From: an uncultured Lachnospiraceae bacterium
GTDB lineage: Bacteria > Bacillota > Clostridia > Lachnospirales > Lachnospiraceae
Assembly (NCBI GenBank): GCA_910585995.1
Contig: CAJUGG010000032.1
Coordinates: 75,011 to 139,010, forward strand
Reading direction: 5' to 3'
Length of the DNA: 64,000 nucleotides
The notes under the pieces were generated by a model. The model saw only the letters and a program-made list of their open reading frames with translations. It was not told where the DNA came from and did not search any database. Each line of letters opens with the position of its first letter. Positions within the stretch are counted from its first letter, which is position 1. Below, piece by piece: positions 52,103 through 60,449 of this stretch. The position numbers and the translations under genes were made by a program.

Positions 52103-53371
52103 TTACTTCTTCGTTTTTTCATTATATTTTGCTACCATTGCTGCTTTTGAAGCAAGACTCCCCGGTTTATCTACATTTTTATAGTAATTCGTTGATGCCT
52201 CCATTGCAGCACGTCTTTCTTCGTCTGTCTGAGTCTTTTTCTTACTATTGTCAATCGCTTTTACATTTGTCTTGGCAATATCTGTAATTTTCTGAGGAGG
52301 CAGACCTTTTTTCTCGCGAATACGATTATTTTTCTCAATGTTTTTCTTAACCACTTCGTCCAGATCCAGCTTATCCATATATTTATTGATCGCCCACTGC
52401 TGGATCGCACGGACGACTGCACCCATAATCCAATAGATACCCATACCAGCCGGGAGCGTCATACAAAACCAGGCAGACATCAGAGGCATGAACATATTCA
52501 CGGATTTCATCGTGGAATTCATGGTATTATTCTCATCACCCGTGGTTGGCTGAGGCATCATCTTCACATTCAGCCACTGGGTGAACCAAGCCAAAAACGG
52601 CACCAAAACGGCACCAAACAGCAAAATCATAGAGCCGGTTGCCAATGCAGATCTTGCGATGTTCCATGGAGAATTGGCGATATTGATACCAAAATTATTC
52701 ATATGATTGATGGAACTCTGTGTGGTAAGAATCGTCTGCTCCATCTCTGGAAAACGGTCAACCAACATCTGCCAGGTGGCATTTCCTGTCTCCTGCAGCT
52801 TATACAATACATCAATAATCGTATTGACTTGCGTAAAATCTTTGTTTTCCAGATACATCCTGCCATTGGCACTGAGTTCTTCCATAAAGGCAGGCCCGCC
52901 CGAAGCAGCCATAATCTGATCTGCAAGTCCTGTAAATACGTCTTTGACACCCGTTACATACGCTGGCACATTCATAATCACACGATAAAGTGCAAGCAAG
53001 ATCGGCATCTGTATCAATAACTGCACACAACTGCCTGTCGGAGACACTCCATATTTTGCATAGATCGCCTGCGTCTCCTCATTCATGGCCATCATAGAGT
53101 CATTGTCTTTTCTATTCTGATATTTTTTCCGAACCTGCTCCAGCTCCGGATTCATCTTTGCTGACAATTTAGAAAATTTCTGCTGTTTAATTGTAAGTGG
53201 CAGCATCAGAAGATAGATAATAACCGTAAAAAGAATAATACACAGACCAATATTCTGTATCCCAAATACCGTATTTAAAAAGTTGAACAACACATTCATA
53301 ATCCATCCCAGGATTCGTGCCACATCACCAATAATAAACGTATTGTTCTGGGTCAATAAAATACCTGCCAA
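52103..53371 (-). CDS. yidC: Membrane protein insertase YidC
   Basis: A 422-residue insertase with five core TM helices. TM1 follows residue 20 (IMNVLFNFLNTVFG); the second hydrophobic region IILFTVIIYLLMLPLTIKQQ leads into the cytoplasmic coiled-coil hairpin (about 65-105). A long loop of about 100 residues then precedes the C-terminal helices ending with GIYWIMGAVVRAIQQW. The tail is basic and may touch the ribosome. It inserts membrane proteins with or without SecYEG. No lipobox Cys at the start, unlike Bacillus SpoIIIJ. Confidence 0.95.
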   Translation of the reverse strand: MAGILLTQNNTFIIGDVARILGWIMNVLFNFLNTVFGIQNIGLCIILFTVIIYLLMLPLTIKQQKFSKLSAKMNPELEQVRKKYQNRKDNDSMMAMNEETQAIYAKYGVSPTGSCVQLLIQMPILLALYRVIMNVPAYVTGVKDVFTGLADQIMAASGGPAFMEELSANGRMYLENKDFTQVNTIIDVLYKLQETGNATWQMLVDRFPEMEQTILTTQSSINHMNNFGINIANSPWNIARSALATGSMILLFGAVLVPFLAWFTQWLNVKMMPQPTTGDENNTMNSTMKSVNMFMPLMSAWFCMTLPAGMGIYWIMGAVVRAIQQWAINKYMDKLDLDEVVKKNIEKNNRIREKKGLPPQKITDIAKTNVKAIDNSKKKTQTDEERRAAMEASTNYYKNVDKPGSLASKAAMVAKYNEKTKK

Positions 53372-53432
53372 AAGTTTACCTCCTTATGTCACATACCTCC
53401 ATTTGATCTGTGACCAACATTTGCTCCCAGTC

Positions 53433-53642
53433 TTAAGGGACCGGATCATACCCTCCTTTGGAAAAAGGATTGCACCTTAAAATTCTCCACAGGGCCAACA
53501 GACCGCCTCTTAGTGCTCCGTATTTTTCTACTGCTTCTAGACCATACCTGGAACAAGATGGATAATAAGGGCATTTTGTGCTTTTTAACGGTGATAGATA
53601 TTTTTGATAAAATTTTATCAAATTGATCAAGATTTTTTTCAT
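53433..53642 (-). CDS. yidD: Membrane insertion efficiency factor YidD
   Basis: A 69-residue protein with the full family pattern: YQKYLSPLKSTKCPYYPSCSRY (Cys pair), EKYGALRGGLLALWRILRCNPF and the end GGYDPVP. Peripheral on the membrane, helping YidC-dependent insertion. It overlaps rnpA by 4 bp (ATGA). Confidence 0.97.
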   Translation of the reverse strand: MKKILINLIKFYQKYLSPLKSTKCPYYPSCSRYGLEAVEKYGALRGGLLALWRILRCNPFSKGGYDPVP

Positions 53643-53974
53643 AGTAATATTCCGTGAAGTCTTCCAAGATGAAGTAGTGCACTTTCAATTTCCTGGCAGG
53701 TTTTATCCTTTGCACTCTTTCTTGCAACCACTACCATGTCCAAACCACTATTGAACATGCCTTCCCGCAATCTGTAACTTTCCCTGACAAGACGAGTAAT
53801 CCTGTGTCGGACAACACTGTTGCCAACTTTTTTGCTGACACAGATTCCTAGACGATTCCCATTTTGCTGATTCTTACACACATACATGACAAGATAACGG
53901 TTTGCATAAGAGGTTCCTTCTTTATATACTTTTTGGAAATCAGAATTACGCTTCAAGGACTCTGAAAATTTCAT
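53639..53974 (-). CDS. rnpA: Ribonuclease P protein component
   Basis: A 111-residue basic protein. It begins MKFSESLKRNSDFQKVYKEG and contains the RNR-type motif KKVGNSVVRHRITRLVRESYR (about 49-69). It supports RNase P RNA in trimming tRNA 5' ends. The ATG at 53972-53974 matches the family start; the frame extends upstream without support. It follows rpmH by 54 bp. Confidence 0.96.
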   Translation of the reverse strand: MKFSESLKRNSDFQKVYKEGTSYANRYLVMYVCKNQQNGNRLGICVSKKVGNSVVRHRITRLVRESYRLREGMFNSGLDMVVVARKSAKDKTCQEIESALLHLGRLHGILL

Positions 53975-54028
53975 GACTCCACGGATTCTCCTTATAAATG
54001 GTAGAAGAAAAGGCCACATATATGCGGC

Positions 54029-54163
54029 CTACGCTGACAATTTCTTTCTTCCTTTTAATCTTCTGGCTGCCAATACTTTTCTACCGCCCGGCGTACTCAT
54101 TCTTGCTCTGAACCCATGCACTTTTGCTCTGGAACGTTTCTTTGGCTGAAATGTCATTTTCAT
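54029..54163 (-). CDS. rpmH: 50S ribosomal protein L34
   Basis: A 44-residue, very basic protein: MKMTFQPKKRSRAKVHGFRA then RMSTPGGRKVLAARRLKGRK. This is the complete bacterial L34. AGGAGG stands 9 bases before the ATG at 54161-54163. First gene of the leftward series from oriC. Confidence 0.98.
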   Translation of the reverse strand: MKMTFQPKKRSRAKVHGFRARMSTPGGRKVLAARRLKGRKKLSA

Positions 54164-54209
54164 AGTTTCAAACACCTCCTTCTTTATTCTGTTAAAAAAC
54201 ACTATTCCA

Positions 54210-54238
54210 ATTATACGCAGACAACCCCCATAAGTCAA
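54210..54238 (-). promoter_or_regulatory. rpmH promoter
   Basis: On the minus strand, TTGACT (54233-54238) and TATAAT (54210-54215), spacing 17 bp. It drives rpmH, rnpA, yidD and probably the genes as far as rsmG. Confidence 0.85.
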
Positions 54239-54265
54239 GCAAATCATTTTAATTCCAAAAAAAAG

Positions 54266-54297
54266 TTATCCACATAATGTGTATAACTTGTGGATAA
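54266..54297. other. oriC part 1: DnaA boxes between rpmH and dnaA
   Basis: Three DnaA boxes in 32 bp: TTATCCACA (54266-54274, plus), TTATACACA (54278-54286, minus) and TTATCCACA (54289-54297, minus). They sit in AT-rich DNA upstream of dnaA and may serve replication initiation and dnaA autoregulation. The remaining gap to dnaA is T-rich, with repeated TTGCTTGCTATTTGCTT. Confidence 0.85.
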
Positions 54298-54396
54298 TTT
54301 GTGCATATATTTGTTTCTTGCTTGCTATTTGCTTAATTTTATTGTATTATCTAGAGTGACAGATTGGCATTAGAAAAAAATTCAGGAGATAAGCAC

Positions 54397-55773
54397 ATGG
54401 ATACACAAGTGGAACTGTTAAAAGAAAAATGGAATCATATTCTTCAAAGCATCCGACAAGACAACGGTTTATCTGATGTTGCATTCAAGACCTGGCTATT
54501 ACCGCTGAAGATTTTCCGTATAGAAGACCATGTATTAAAAATAACAGCTCCATTTGACCAGGCCGTTACCTATATTGAAAATAAGTACAAAGCATTTCTC
54601 TATGTTGCAATTGCAGAGGCTATGGGCACTGAATATGAGATCAAGATCATCACAGAAGAAGAAGCCTCCAAAGAGATGAGCAGTCATCCCATACCACAAA
54701 AATCTTCTGTTAAAAAGCTTTCTCAGGATCAGCCCATCACGAATCTCAATCCCAAATATACCTTTGAGACATTCGTCATCGGCAGCAACAACCGCTTTGC
54801 CCACGCAGCATCTGTGGCTGTGGCAGAATCCCCTGGCAAAGAATACAATCCTTTGTTTTTATATGGGGGTGTGGGACTGGGAAAGACGCATCTGATGCAT
54901 TCTGTGGCGCACTATATTCTGCAGAGGGAGCCAGGCAAGAAAGTCTTATATGTGACCTCAGAAGTATTTACCAACGAACTGATTGACTCCATTCGTAATG
55001 GCAATAATACCAGTATGACCAAGTTTCGCGAAAAATATCGCAATATCGATGTACTGCTGATTGATGATATTCAGTTTATAATAGGAAAAGAAAGTACACA
55101 GGAAGAGTTTTTCCATACATTTAATGCCCTTCACGGTGAAAATAAACAGATTATCATCTCCAGTGACCGGCCGCCCAAAGATATGGAGACCTTAGAAGCC
55201 AGACTTCAGTCCCGTTTTGAATGGGGGCTGATTGCAGATATTTCTTCTCCTGACTATGAGACCAGGATGGCGATTTTACGTAAAAAAGAGGAGATCGATG
55301 GATATAACATTGATGATGAAGTCATCCGCTATATTGCCAACAACATTAAGTCCAACATCCGGGAACTAGAAGGAGCTTTAAACAAATTAGTAGCCCTCTC
55401 TAACTTAGAAAAACGGGAGATTAATATCTCCATGGCAGAGGAAGTCTTAAAAGACATTATCTCCCCGAACAACAAGCGGGAAGTGACTCCTCAGGTAATT
55501 TTAGAGGTTGTGGCAGAACACTACGGTGTAACGCCAAGCGATATCATCGGAAGCAAAAGAAACGCAGAGATTGTGGTACCAAGGCAAATTGTGATGTATC
55601 TGTGCCGGGAAGTCACGGACACTTCCTATAAAAACATCGGTATTCTTTTGGGAAACCGCGACCACTCCACAGTGATCAGCGGTGATAATAAAGTGCGAGA
55701 TAAATTAAAAGGAAACGATACGAAGCTTAAGAATAATCTTGACATTATACGTAAAAAACTCAGTACCAATTGA
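54397..55773 (+). CDS. dnaA: Chromosomal replication initiator DnaA
   Basis: A 458-residue initiator. Domain I binds helicase-loading partners (about 1-85); a linker follows; domain III is the AAA+ ATPase with Walker A GGVGLGKTH (about 156-164) and Walker B VLLIDDIQF (about 218-226). Domain IV carries REVTDTSYKNIG and the DnaA-box reader GNRDHSTVISG (about 424-434). AGGAG stands 8 bases before the ATG at 54397. Confidence 0.98.
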   Translation: MDTQVELLKEKWNHILQSIRQDNGLSDVAFKTWLLPLKIFRIEDHVLKITAPFDQAVTYIENKYKAFLYVAIAEAMGTEYEIKIITEEEASKEMSSHPIPQKSSVKKLSQDQPITNLNPKYTFETFVIGSNNRFAHAASVAVAESPGKEYNPLFLYGGVGLGKTHLMHSVAHYILQREPGKKVLYVTSEVFTNELIDSIRNGNNTSMTKFREKYRNIDVLLIDDIQFIIGKESTQEEFFHTFNALHGENKQIIISSDRPPKDMETLEARLQSRFEWGLIADISSPDYETRMAILRKKEEIDGYNIDDEVIRYIANNIKSNIRELEGALNKLVALSNLEKREINISMAEEVLKDIISPNNKREVTPQVILEVVAEHYGVTPSDIIGSKRNAEIVVPRQIVMYLCREVTDTSYKNIGILLGNRDHSTVISGDNKVRDKLKGNDTKLKNNLDIIRKKLSTN

Positions 55774-56033
55774 GAATTTTTCTATATGATGTTCACATTA
55801 TCCTGTGAATATCATGTAGACAAGATGTGGAAAAGTTCAGAACATTTTCGAGGGTGTTAATAACTCTTCTTTTTTAAACTTTCTTTCTGAGAGATTTCCA
55901 CTTTTTTTCCCCTTCTGTTTTTACCTGAATGATCGCACTTTTTTGGCTTATTCACAAATCCACACCCTCTAAGACTAATAAGACGGATTAATACCCTAAA
56001 TATACAGATCAACCCACGAAAGGAGTTATTCAC
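55774..56033. other. oriC part 2: dnaA-dnaN intergenic region
   Basis: A 260-bp gap with two exact TTATTCACA boxes: 55948-55956, and 56026-56034, which overlaps the dnaN start codon. One-mismatch relatives occur near 55814 (TGTGAATAT, minus) beside TGTTCACA, forming an inverted pair. Between lies a T- and pyrimidine-rich stretch (about 55860-55945) that could be the unwinding element. With the boxes upstream of dnaA this gives the bipartite origin common in Bacillota. Confidence 0.75.
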
Positions 56034-57146
56034 ATGAAATTGATTTGCTCTAAAGCCAATCTGCTAAAAGGTGTCAATATCGCCTTAAAGGCAGTTCCTT
56101 CTAAAACAACCATGTCCATCTTGGAATGTATCTTAATAGATGCTTCTGCCAATGAGATCAAACTGACTACTAATGACATGGAGCTGGGTATTGAGACTCG
56201 TATCGAAGGTGAGATTACAGAAAAAGGAATCATTGCAGTGGATGCAAAGGTATTTGCAGAGATCATACGGAAGCTGCCAGACAATGATATTACCATAGAG
56301 AGTGCGAGCAATTATCAGATCTCCATCACTTGTGAAAAAGCACACTTTAATATCTCTGGCAAGTCCGGGGAGGATTTCTCCTATCTCCCTTACATTGAAA
56401 AAACCGACTTTATAACCTTATCTCAATTTACCTTAAAAGAAGTGATCCGCCAGACGATCTTCTCCATTGCAGACAATGATAACAATAAACTGATGACCGG
56501 AGAATTATTTGAGATCCATGAGAATGAATTAAAAGTGGTATCTTTGGATGGTCACAGAATCTCGATTCGTAAGATCGAATTAAAAGAATCCTATCCGGAC
56601 CGGAAAGTAGTGGTACCTGGAAAATCCCTTCAGGAGATCAGCAAGATCCTCTCAGGAGAGACGGAAGAGGAAGTGCGGATCTTCTTCACCAACAATCATA
56701 TTGTCTTTGAATTTGATACTACTACAGTCGTGTCAAGACTGATTGATGGGGAGTATTTTAAGATCAATCAGATGCTGTCTAGCGACTACGAAACAAAGTT
56801 TGTCATCAATAAAAAGGAACTGTTAAATTGTATTGACCGCGCCACTCTTTTGGTAAAAGAAGGAGATAAAAAACCAATTATCTTCCGTATCACAGATGAC
56901 GATATGGAGATCAATATCAATTCGCAGTTAGGTTCTATGAAAGAGAATATAGATATTGAAAAAGAAGGCAAGGACATTATGATTGGGTTTAATCCCAAGT
57001 TTTTGATTGAAGCTCTGAGAGTCATCGACGATGAAAATGTTACGATTTATATGGTAAATCCCAAAGCTCCATGTTATATTAAAAATGAAGAGCAACAGTA
57101 TATCTATTTAATACTTCCAGTTAATTTTAATACCACAGTCAATTAA
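56034..57146 (+). CDS. dnaN: DNA polymerase III beta subunit (sliding clamp)
   Basis: A 370-residue clamp with three repeated domains. It begins MKLICSKANLLKGVNIALKA and ends with YLILPVNFN, the conserved strand next to the peptide-binding cleft. Length is normal. AAAGGAG precedes the ATG and is itself adjacent to a DnaA box. Confidence 0.98.
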   Translation: MKLICSKANLLKGVNIALKAVPSKTTMSILECILIDASANEIKLTTNDMELGIETRIEGEITEKGIIAVDAKVFAEIIRKLPDNDITIESASNYQISITCEKAHFNISGKSGEDFSYLPYIEKTDFITLSQFTLKEVIRQTIFSIADNDNNKLMTGELFEIHENELKVVSLDGHRISIRKIELKESYPDRKVVVPGKSLQEISKILSGETEEEVRIFFTNNHIVFEFDTTTVVSRLIDGEYFKINQMLSSDYETKFVINKKELLNCIDRATLLVKEGDKKPIIFRITDDDMEININSQLGSMKENIDIEKEGKDIMIGFNPKFLIEALRVIDDENVTIYMVNPKAPCYIKNEEQQYIYLILPVNFNTTVN

Positions 57147-57167
57147 TTTGCAGAAATGGGATATCAC

Positions 57168-57377
57168 ATGTTAGAATTAAAACTAAGAGACGACTATATT
57201 AAGCTTGGCCAGGCGTTAAAAGCCAGCGGACTCACCAGTTCCGGAGTAGATGCCAAGATGGTCATTCAGGATGGCTTAGTAAAAGTCAATGGTGAGATAG
57301 AATATCAAAGAGGAAAGAAATTATATGAAGGGGATCAGGTCACTTTTGAAGGAGAGACCATACAGATTGTCAAATGA
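57168..57377 (+). CDS. yaaA: S4-domain RNA-binding protein (YaaA/RlbA type)
   Basis: A 69-residue S4 domain: YIKLGQALKASGLTSSGVDAKMVIQDG then VKVNGE and KLYEGDQV. This small protein lies between dnaN and recF in most Bacillota and is linked to ribosome assembly in relatives. The ATG at 57168 is used; another four codons upstream is less supported. A weak GGGA site precedes it. Confidence 0.93.
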   Translation: MLELKLRDDYIKLGQALKASGLTSSGVDAKMVIQDGLVKVNGEIEYQRGKKLYEGDQVTFEGETIQIVK

Positions 57378-57392
57378 CGGGTCGTGTTCACT

Positions 57393-58478
57393 ATGGTCAT
57401 AAAATCTATGAGCCTGCAAAATTATCGGAATTATAAGACACTGAATCTTAATTTTGATCCCAATACCAATATTTTTTATGGCGACAACGCCCAGGGAAAG
57501 ACGAATATACTCGAAGCAGTCTACGTAAGCGGAACAACCAAATCACACAGAGGATCCAAAGACCGGGAGATGATTCATTTTTCTGAGGAAGAGGCACATA
57601 TTCGCACGCTGGTCGAGAAAAAAGGAATCGAACATAAGATTGATATGCATTTTCGGAAAAATAAAAATAAAGGGATTGCCATTGATGGAATCCCCATCAA
57701 GAAAGCCAGTGAGTTGTTCGGCATCATTCATTTTGTATTTTTTTCACCAGAAGATTTATGTATAATTAAAAATGGACCGTCGGAAAGAAGACGGTTTTTA
57801 GATATAGAATTATGTCAACTAGATAAGGTCTATCTTCATCATCTATCCAGTTATCACAAGTTGATACTGCAGCGTAACAAGATCTTAAAAGATATATATT
57901 TTCGCTCTGATTACAGAGAAGTGTTGGATATTATCGATGTACAATTGGTTACTTATGGAACAGAGATTATTAAAAAAAGAAGAAATTTTATCAAACAGTT
58001 AAATCAAATCATTCAAACGATCCATGGAAATCTGTGTGGAGGCCAGGAACAGATCCTTTTGGAATACGAGGCCAATATACAAGAGGATTCTTTTGCTGAG
58101 CTGTTGTCTAAATATAGAGAACGGGATCTTCGGCAAAAGACCACCACCGTGGGACCTCACAGGGATGATTTGTCTTTTTTGGTCAATGAGATCGATATTA
58201 GAAGGTATGGTTCCCAGGGACAGCAAAGAACGGCTGCTCTCTCCCTGAAACTGTCAGAGATTGAGTTAGTGAGTGATCTTACAGGGGATACTCCTGTTCT
58301 ATTGTTGGACGACGTTTTGTCTGAACTGGACAACAACAGGCAAAACTATTTATTGAATAACATTCAGCATGTGCAGACCATGCTTACCTGCACAGGACTG
58401 GATGATCTGATAAATCATCGGTTTGCTTTGAATAAAGTATACCGGGTGGCAGACGGAATGGTAGTGATCGAGAGTTAA
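57393..58478 (+). CDS. recF: DNA repair and replication protein RecF
   Basis: A 361-residue SMC-like ATPase. It begins MVIKSMSLQNYRNYKTL; Walker A is GDNAQGKTN (about 30-38), signature GSQGQQRTAAL (about 271-281), Walker B PVLLLDDVLSELD (about 299-311). It helps load RecA at single-strand gaps. The ATG at 57393 fits the family better than a GTG three codons earlier. No clear ribosome binding site, so it is likely coupled to the S4 gene. Confidence 0.96.
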   Translation: MVIKSMSLQNYRNYKTLNLNFDPNTNIFYGDNAQGKTNILEAVYVSGTTKSHRGSKDREMIHFSEEEAHIRTLVEKKGIEHKIDMHFRKNKNKGIAIDGIPIKKASELFGIIHFVFFSPEDLCIIKNGPSERRRFLDIELCQLDKVYLHHLSSYHKLILQRNKILKDIYFRSDYREVLDIIDVQLVTYGTEIIKKRRNFIKQLNQIIQTIHGNLCGGQEQILLEYEANIQEDSFAELLSKYRERDLRQKTTTVGPHRDDLSFLVNEIDIRRYGSQGQQRTAALSLKLSEIELVSDLTGDTPVLLLDDVLSELDNNRQNYLLNNIQHVQTMLTCTGLDDLINHRFALNKVYRVADGMVVIES

Positions 58479-58508
58479 ACAGATGCGGAACTCTTATAGG
58501 AGGAAAAT

Positions 58509-60428
58509 ATGAGTAATAGAGATTATACTGCTGATCAGATTCAGATTTTGGAGGGACTGGAGGCAGTTAGGAAGAGACCTGGTATGTATATTGATGATAT
58601 TTCCTTCCGCGGGCTTCATCATCTTGTCTATGAGATTGTGGACAATTCCATTGATGAAGCTTTAGCAGGATATTGTAAACATATTCAGGTGACGATTCAT
58701 AAGGATAATTCCATAACTGTGGAGGATGACGGCAGAGGTATCCCCACAGGGATCAATCATAAAGCAGGAAAGCCTGCTGTAGAAGTGGTCTTTACTGTGC
58801 TGCACGCCGGCGGAAAATTTGGCGGCGGTGGATATAAAGTATCCGGGGGACTCCATGGTGTAGGTGCATCGGTGGTCAATGCTCTTTCCGAATGGCTGGA
58901 AGTCACTGTATGCAGCGAAGGAAAATTATACAGACAGCGATATGAGAGAGGACAGGTGTGTTATCCTCTGGAAGTGATCGGTACCTGCAAGCCTAATATC
59001 ACCGGAACAACAGTTCAGTTCCTTCCGGATAAGACCATGTTTGAAGTGACGGAATTTGATTTTAAGACGTTGCAGATTCGGCTTCGTGAGATGGCATTTT
59101 TAACAAAAGGGCTAAAGATCACACTGACGGATGAGAGAGAAGATCCCATTCTCTCCAAAGTCTATCATTATGAGGGCGGAATCAAAGAATTTGTGCAATA
59201 TCTCAATCGAAGTACCACTCCAATCTATGATGATATTATCTATTGTGAAGGTACCAAAGATGGAGTCCAGGTAGAAGTGGCATTTCAGCATAATGACGCA
59301 TTTTCTGAAAATTGTTACAGTTTTGTCAATAATATCAATACCCATGAAGGCGGTACCCATTTAGCAGGCTTTAAAAATGCAGTTACTAAGACGTTTAATG
59401 ACTATGCCAGAAAAAACAAGCTGTTAAAAGACAGTGACAGCAATCTCTCAGGCGAAGATATCAGAGAAGGTCTGACAGCAATTGTTAGCATCAAGATCAG
59501 CGAACCTCAGTTCGGAGGACAGACCAAGCACAGTCTTGGAAATACAGAAGCCAGAGGAGCTGTGGACAGTATTGTATCCGAGAAGCTTGAGATCTATCTT
59601 GAACAGAATCCGCAAGTAGCCAAACTGATCTTAGAAAAATCCATCATGGCACAAAGAGCCAGAGAAGCAGCCAGAAAAGCCAGAGATTTAACCAGGAGAA
59701 AATCTGCTTTGGACGGATTTGCTCTTCCTGGAAAATTAGCGGACTGTTCCGATAAAAATCCAGAGAATTGTGAGATCTATCTGGTGGAGGGAGACAGTGC
59801 TGGCGGTTCTGCAAAGACAGCGAGAAATCGTATGACACAGGCAATCCTTCCTCTTAGAGGAAAGATCCTGAATGTGGAGAAAGCAAGACTGGACAGAATC
59901 TATTCCAACGAAGAGATCAAATCCATGATCACCGCTTTTGGCACAGGGATTCATGAAGATTTTGATATCAGTAAACTTCGCTATCATAAGATTATCATTA
60001 TGGCAGATGCGGATGTAGACGGAGCACATATCAGTACCCTCTTACTTACTTTTTTGTACCGCTTTATGCCGGAACTAATCAAACAGGGATATGTCTACTT
60101 AGCGCAGCCTCCCTTGTTTAAAGTGGAAAAGAATAAAAAAATATGGTATGCCTACACAGATGAAGAGCTGAATGATATCCTGCAGGAGATCGGAAGAGAT
60201 CAAAATAATAAGATTCAGCGTTATAAAGGGTTAGGAGAGATGGATGCAGAACAGCTTTGGGAGACGACGATGGACCCGGAAAAAAGGGTGCTTCTGCGCG
60301 TGACCATGAATGAAGAACAGTCTTCTGAGATTGATCTGACCTTTAAGACGTTGATGGGAGACAAAGTCGAACCTCGAAAAGAATTTATTGAGGCCAATGC
60401 AAAATATGTGAAGAACTTGGATATCTAG
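58509..60428 (+). CDS. gyrB: DNA gyrase subunit B
   Basis: A 639-residue ATPase subunit. The GHKL site has EIVDNSIDEAL (about 37-47) and GGLHGVGASVVNAL (about 113-126). The TOPRIM domain has VEGDSAGGSAK (about 425-435) and MADADVDGAHI (about 498-508). A normal length for the form without the proteobacterial insert. AGGAGG precedes the ATG. The upstream 14 bases from 58479 match a stretch before the oxidoreductase gene at 3612. Confidence 0.98.
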   Translation: MSNRDYTADQIQILEGLEAVRKRPGMYIDDISFRGLHHLVYEIVDNSIDEALAGYCKHIQVTIHKDNSITVEDDGRGIPTGINHKAGKPAVEVVFTVLHAGGKFGGGGYKVSGGLHGVGASVVNALSEWLEVTVCSEGKLYRQRYERGQVCYPLEVIGTCKPNITGTTVQFLPDKTMFEVTEFDFKTLQIRLREMAFLTKGLKITLTDEREDPILSKVYHYEGGIKEFVQYLNRSTTPIYDDIIYCEGTKDGVQVEVAFQHNDAFSENCYSFVNNINTHEGGTHLAGFKNAVTKTFNDYARKNKLLKDSDSNLSGEDIREGLTAIVSIKISEPQFGGQTKHSLGNTEARGAVDSIVSEKLEIYLEQNPQVAKLILEKSIMAQRAREAARKARDLTRRKSALDGFALPGKLADCSDKNPENCEIYLVEGDSAGGSAKTARNRMTQAILPLRGKILNVEKARLDRIYSNEEIKSMITAFGTGIHEDFDISKLRYHKIIIMADADVDGAHISTLLLTFLYRFMPELIKQGYVYLAQPPLFKVEKNKKIWYAYTDEELNDILQEIGRDQNNKIQRYKGLGEMDAEQLWETTMDPEKRVLLRVTMNEEQSSEIDLTFKTLMGDKVEPRKEFIEANAKYVKNLDI

Positions 60429-60449
60429 TAAAATATAAGGATGAAAAGA

